DNA from: Phenylobacterium montanum
GTDB taxonomy: Bacteria > Pseudomonadota > Alphaproteobacteria > Caulobacterales > Caulobacteraceae
Assembly (NCBI RefSeq): GCF_018135625.1
Contig: NZ_CP073078.1
Location: 3,876,501-3,940,500 of the forward strand
Direction: 5' to 3'
DNA: 64,000 bases
Made by a program: the position numbers and the translations under genes. Of the stretch, positions 61,402 through 64,000 are shown one piece after another (the first letter of the stretch is position 1; every line of letters begins with the position of its first letter). The notes under the pieces were generated by a model. It was given only the letters and a program-made list of their open reading frames with translations, was not told the origin of the DNA and did no database searches.

Positions 61402-62510
61402 GCCGGCCGCCCCATGAACTCGGCCAGGTGTTCGACCACGGCGCGGTTGTGCTCTTCCAGGCCCACGGTGATGCGCAGGTGCTCGGGCAGGCCATAGCCG
61501 CCGACGCCGCGGGTCAGATAGCCCTTTGAAGCCAGGTAGGCCTCCGCCTCGGCCGCGGTCTTGCCCGGTGTGGTCGGGAAGCGCGCCAGCACGAAATTGG
61601 CCGCCGAGGGCACGACCTCCAGGCCGAGCCCGCCCAGCTGCTGGGTCAGGAACGGCCGCCAATGGTCGACCAGGGCCAGGGAGCGGGCCTGGAATTCCTC
61701 GTCGCCCAGGGCGGCGATGGCCGCCTCCTGCGCGGCGATCGAGGTGTTGAACGGCAGGCGGATGCGGTCCACCGCATCGGTCACCTCGGGCGTGGCGTAA
61801 GCCCAGCCGACCCTGAGCGCCGCAAGTCCATGCAGCTTGGAGAAGGTGTGGGTGACCACGACATTGACCGCCGAACGCGCAAGCTCCAGGCCGTCGGCGA
61901 AGGCCGGGTCGCGGTTGAACTCGGCATAGGCCCCGTCCAACACCAAGAGGACCCGCGGCGGCAGACCCTCGTGCAGGCGGCGCACCTCCTCGGCGGTGAT
62001 CCAGGTGCCCGTCGGGTTGGCCGGGTTGGCGATGAACACCAGCCGGGTTCGGTCGTCGACCTCGGCCAGCATGGCGTCGACGTCGATCGTGTAATTCTTT
62101 TCCTTGGCGAACTTGACCTCGGCCATGTTGGCCCGCGCGCCGATGGCGTAGGCGCCGAAGCCGTATTCGCCCTGTATGATGTTGTCGCCCGGCTCCAGGA
62201 ACACCTGGTTCAGAAGCGCAAAGATCTCATCGGTGCCGCAGCCAAACATCAGCCGCTCGGGTTCCAGGCCATAGCGCTGGCTGATCGCAGCCCGCAGGGC
62301 GTTGGCCCGGCCATCGGGATAGAGCCAGGTGCGGCCCGAGGTCGCCTCGAAGGCTTCCTTGGCCGCCGGGCTGCAGCCCAGGATGTTCTCGTTCGAGGAC
62401 AGCTTGATTGGATGCTCGATGCCTTCGACCTTCGACTTGCCGGGGACATAGGGCTTGATGTCCAGGATGCCGGGCTTGGGGCGCGGGCGGTCGAGGGAGG
62501 CGTCGGTCAT
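61398..62510 (-). CDS. hisC: Histidinol-phosphate / aromatic aminotransferase
   Basis: 370 residues, fold type I PLP enzyme. Motifs: IKLSSNENILGCSP (~35-48), LMFGCGTDEIFALL, FIANPANPTGTWI, and PLP-binding Lys in HTFSKLHGLAALRVGW (~225). HisC2-type enzymes in alphaproteobacteria also transaminate prephenate or aromatic keto acids, fitting its place between chorismate mutase and tyrC. Its 3' end overlaps tyrC by 4 bases. Confidence 0.93.
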   Translation of the reverse strand: MTDASLDRPRPKPGILDIKPYVPGKSKVEGIEHPIKLSSNENILGCSPAAKEAFEATSGRTWLYPDGRANALRAAISQRYGLEPERLMFGCGTDEIFALLNQVFLEPGDNIIQGEYGFGAYAIGARANMAEVKFAKEKNYTIDVDAMLAEVDDRTRLVFIANPANPTGTWITAEEVRRLHEGLPPRVLLVLDGAYAEFNRDPAFADGLELARSAVNVVVTHTFSKLHGLAALRVGWAYATPEVTDAVDRIRLPFNTSIAAQEAAIAALGDEEFQARSLALVDHWRPFLTQQLGGLGLEVVPSAANFVLARFPTTPGKTAAEAEAYLASKGYLTRGVGGYGLPEHLRITVGLEEHNRAVVEHLAEFMGRPA

Positions 62511-62545
62511 GGCAGGTCCTTGCGGCCGAAGCGTAAGGGCGGTGG

Positions 62546-63343
62546 TCAGAGGTCGAACGGGCGGGCGGCGGCGCCGATGATCCCGCTGAGGCGGCCCGGC
62601 GCGCGCGCCAGCCGCTCGTCCTCGCGCTGGTAGAAGCCGGCGAGGCGGAACAGCTTCAGCCCGCCATACTGCATCTCCAGGCTGGCGGCCACACCGTCCT
62701 GGCCCAGAGCCTCCTCGATAGACGCCGGTGAGCCGGGCGCATCGGTGATCCAGAAGGTGTCATCGTCGCCCGAGGGCTCGACGGCGATCTCGGCCACCGC
62801 CAGGGCCGAGGTCGGGCCGCGGGCGGAGAGGCAGGGCAGGGTGGCGAAGACGGTGAGGCTGGGCTCGGCCAGAAGGCGGCCCCACCAGGCGCTGGCCCCG
62901 TCCAGGGCCAAGATTGCGACCCCGCCCGGGGTTTTGGCGGCGGCCAGGGCGTCCTCCGGCTTGGCCGCCAGACGCAGCGGGGGGGCGTCGCCAAACCGCT
63001 GGCGGGCCAGCTCGACCGTGCGCGGCGTCTCGGCCCCGCCCCAGACGGTCAGGTGGAACGGCCCCTGTTGCGACAGGCTGTCCGAGATCAGTTCACGCCA
63101 AAGACGCACCGTGAGCGCGGCGCTTGCGCCCTGTCTCGGGGTTTCCAGCAGGCGGCGCAGCAGTTGCGCCTCGCGGGCGGGTCTCAGGCCGAACTTGCCG
63201 CCGTCGCCGGCCGCGCGCTTGGCCGCGGCCACCAGCTTGGCCAGGCCCGCGCGCTCATCCACCAGGCGCAGCAGCTCGGCGTCGAGCTGATCGATCCGCT
63301 GGCGGATTTCCTCCAATGTCGGCGCGGCTTCGCTCAAGCCCAT
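62546..63343 (-). CDS. Chorismate mutase (AroQ class)
   Basis: 265 residues. The AroQ helical domain is at the N-terminus (~8-95; LEEIRQRIDQLDAELLRLVDER followed by KLVAAAKRAAG), with Arg and Lys residues in the expected active-site pattern. The C-terminal ~165 residues resemble no catalytic domain that I can name and may be regulatory; a prephenate dehydratase domain is not evident. It turns chorismate into prephenate, upstream of hisC by 35 bases in the same operon. Confidence 0.87.
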   Translation of the reverse strand: MGLSEAAPTLEEIRQRIDQLDAELLRLVDERAGLAKLVAAAKRAAGDGGKFGLRPAREAQLLRRLLETPRQGASAALTVRLWRELISDSLSQQGPFHLTVWGGAETPRTVELARQRFGDAPPLRLAAKPEDALAAAKTPGGVAILALDGASAWWGRLLAEPSLTVFATLPCLSARGPTSALAVAEIAVEPSGDDDTFWITDAPGSPASIEEALGQDGVAASLEMQYGGLKLFRLAGFYQREDERLARAPGRLSGIIGAAARPFDL

Positions 63344-63420
63344 CCCCGTCGTTCAAAGCGGGCGGACCATAGTGATTGCGCCGCCGGGCGCAATAGGCGG
63401 ATGGCCGCGCCGGGGCGCAG

Positions 63421-64000
63421 TCAATAGACCCGCGGCGCCTTGCCGATCACGAAGGGGCCCAGGCGGATCTTGCCGCCCTCGAGGGTCAGGTCGGCGCGAG
63501 CAAGGCTGATCAGGCCGCCGGCCAGCCGCTGCGAGGCGCCGCCGGCGCGGCTGAAGTCCAGCGTCACCGCCCCGGCCAGATGGCCATCCTGATCCACCGA
63601 GGTTTGGCCGGACCAGGCGCCGACCCGGGCCTCGCCGGCGTCGATCTGGCCGTGCTCCAGGCTGACCGTCCCGCCAGCCTGGCTCCAGCGCCGGACCGCC
63701 GACGGCCAATCCCGCCCGCCGAGCTGGGAGACGTGGCTGAGGGTTTCGTCCCAGATGAGGTCCACCGGCTTGGCGTCGCTGATCCGCGCCAGCAGCGCGC
63801 CGGGGATCGGCGCCGCGCCCTTCAGCTGCAGCTGGAACTCGGCGCGGTCGCCCGGCAGGGGCCGCACATACAAGGCCAGCCGGTCCGCCCGGCTGATTGG
63901 CAGGGGCTGCCCGCCCGCCTGGGGCTCGAGCGTCAGGGCCTGGCCCTCCAGCGCCAGCTGCGGAACCGCCTGGCCGGACAGATGGGTGAAGCCGGCCTTG
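63421..64000 (-). CDS. DUF2125-like protein, 5' end beyond the window
   Basis: 193 C-terminal residues; the frame is open to the window edge. Beta-rich, repetitive pattern (LALEGQALTLEP, VRPLPGDRAEFQLQLKG, VTLDFSRAGGASQRLAGG and LEGGKIRLGPFVIGKAP), as in periplasmic DUF2125 proteins of alphaproteobacteria. Function is unknown. The actual start and any signal peptide lie outside this window. It is on the same strand as the chorismate mutase gene, with a 77-base gap. Confidence 0.75.
   Translation of the reverse strand, partial: KAGFTHLSGQAVPQLALEGQALTLEPQAGGQPLPISRADRLALYVRPLPGDRAEFQLQLKGAAPIPGALLARISDAKPVDLIWDETLSHVSQLGGRDWPSAVRRWSQAGGTVSLEHGQIDAGEARVGAWSGQTSVDQDGHLAGAVTLDFSRAGGASQRLAGGLISLARADLTLEGGKIRLGPFVIGKAPRVY

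Overview
The window is a high-G+C, gene-dense bacterial chromosome segment, almost certainly alphaproteobacterial and most like Caulobacterales (Caulobacter/Phenylobacterium type). This is inferred from the uvrC-pgsA order, HWE-family and DUF4118 sensor kinases, ligase-associated helicase/PdeM genes, a cyclic beta-1,2-glucan synthase and TTGA-N6-TCAA (FNR/FixK-type) operators. Species cannot be fixed from the sequence alone. No rRNA, CRISPR, integrase or transposase was seen. There is one tRNA gene (Met, CAU).

Layout. 0-2.65 kb: 3' part of a Gly-rich repetitive surface protein. 2.7-12.8 kb: SDR dehydrogenase, YhhN protein, FetAB-like transporter, hybrid kinase, diiron ferritin-like protein, MerR regulator, LLM oxidoreductase, small hypotheticals, and a membrane-protein/winged-helix pair with a candidate operator. 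12.9-21.7 kb: uvrC, pgsA, an HWE kinase with a perfect FNR/FixK box, pirin, an Lrp regulator divergent from an FAD oxidoreductase, long-form purC and a glycosyltransferase. 21.8-21.95 kb: tRNA-Met with promoter and terminator.

21.99-43.08 kb is the most interesting part. Just after the tRNA lies a stress block: compact class II (B12) ribonucleotide reductase, Hsp20, a Lon protease, a double-BON protein, a phosphoribosyltransferase, PEP synthase, a PAS protein, a PfkB kinase, an X-family DNA polymerase with PHP domain, a small conserved protein and a 2867-residue cyclic beta-1,2-glucan synthase. Boxes of the form TTGA-N6-TCAA (four exact here, two with one mismatch) lie upstream of its transcription units, mostly where a class II FNR promoter would need them. 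Class II RNR, Hsp20, PfkB and a phosphoribosyltransferase are also members of the mycobacterial DosR dormancy regulon, so I propose a FixK/FNR-controlled oxygen-limitation survival island. No FNR/FixK regulator is encoded in the window.

43.4-64 kb: a WYL regulator with a near-identical 17-bp motif in two promoter regions, folE, an SDR/GMC oxidoreductase pair with a cysteine cluster, pdeM and an Lhr-like helicase, a four-gene phospholipid cluster resembling YnbA/YnbB, a DinG-type Fe-S helicase, a GAF/PAS hybrid kinase, an aromatic amino acid operon (chorismate mutase, hisC, tyrC) and a partial DUF2125 protein. Several GC-rich palindromic repeats lie between genes; one has been read into the C-terminus of the WYL regulator.
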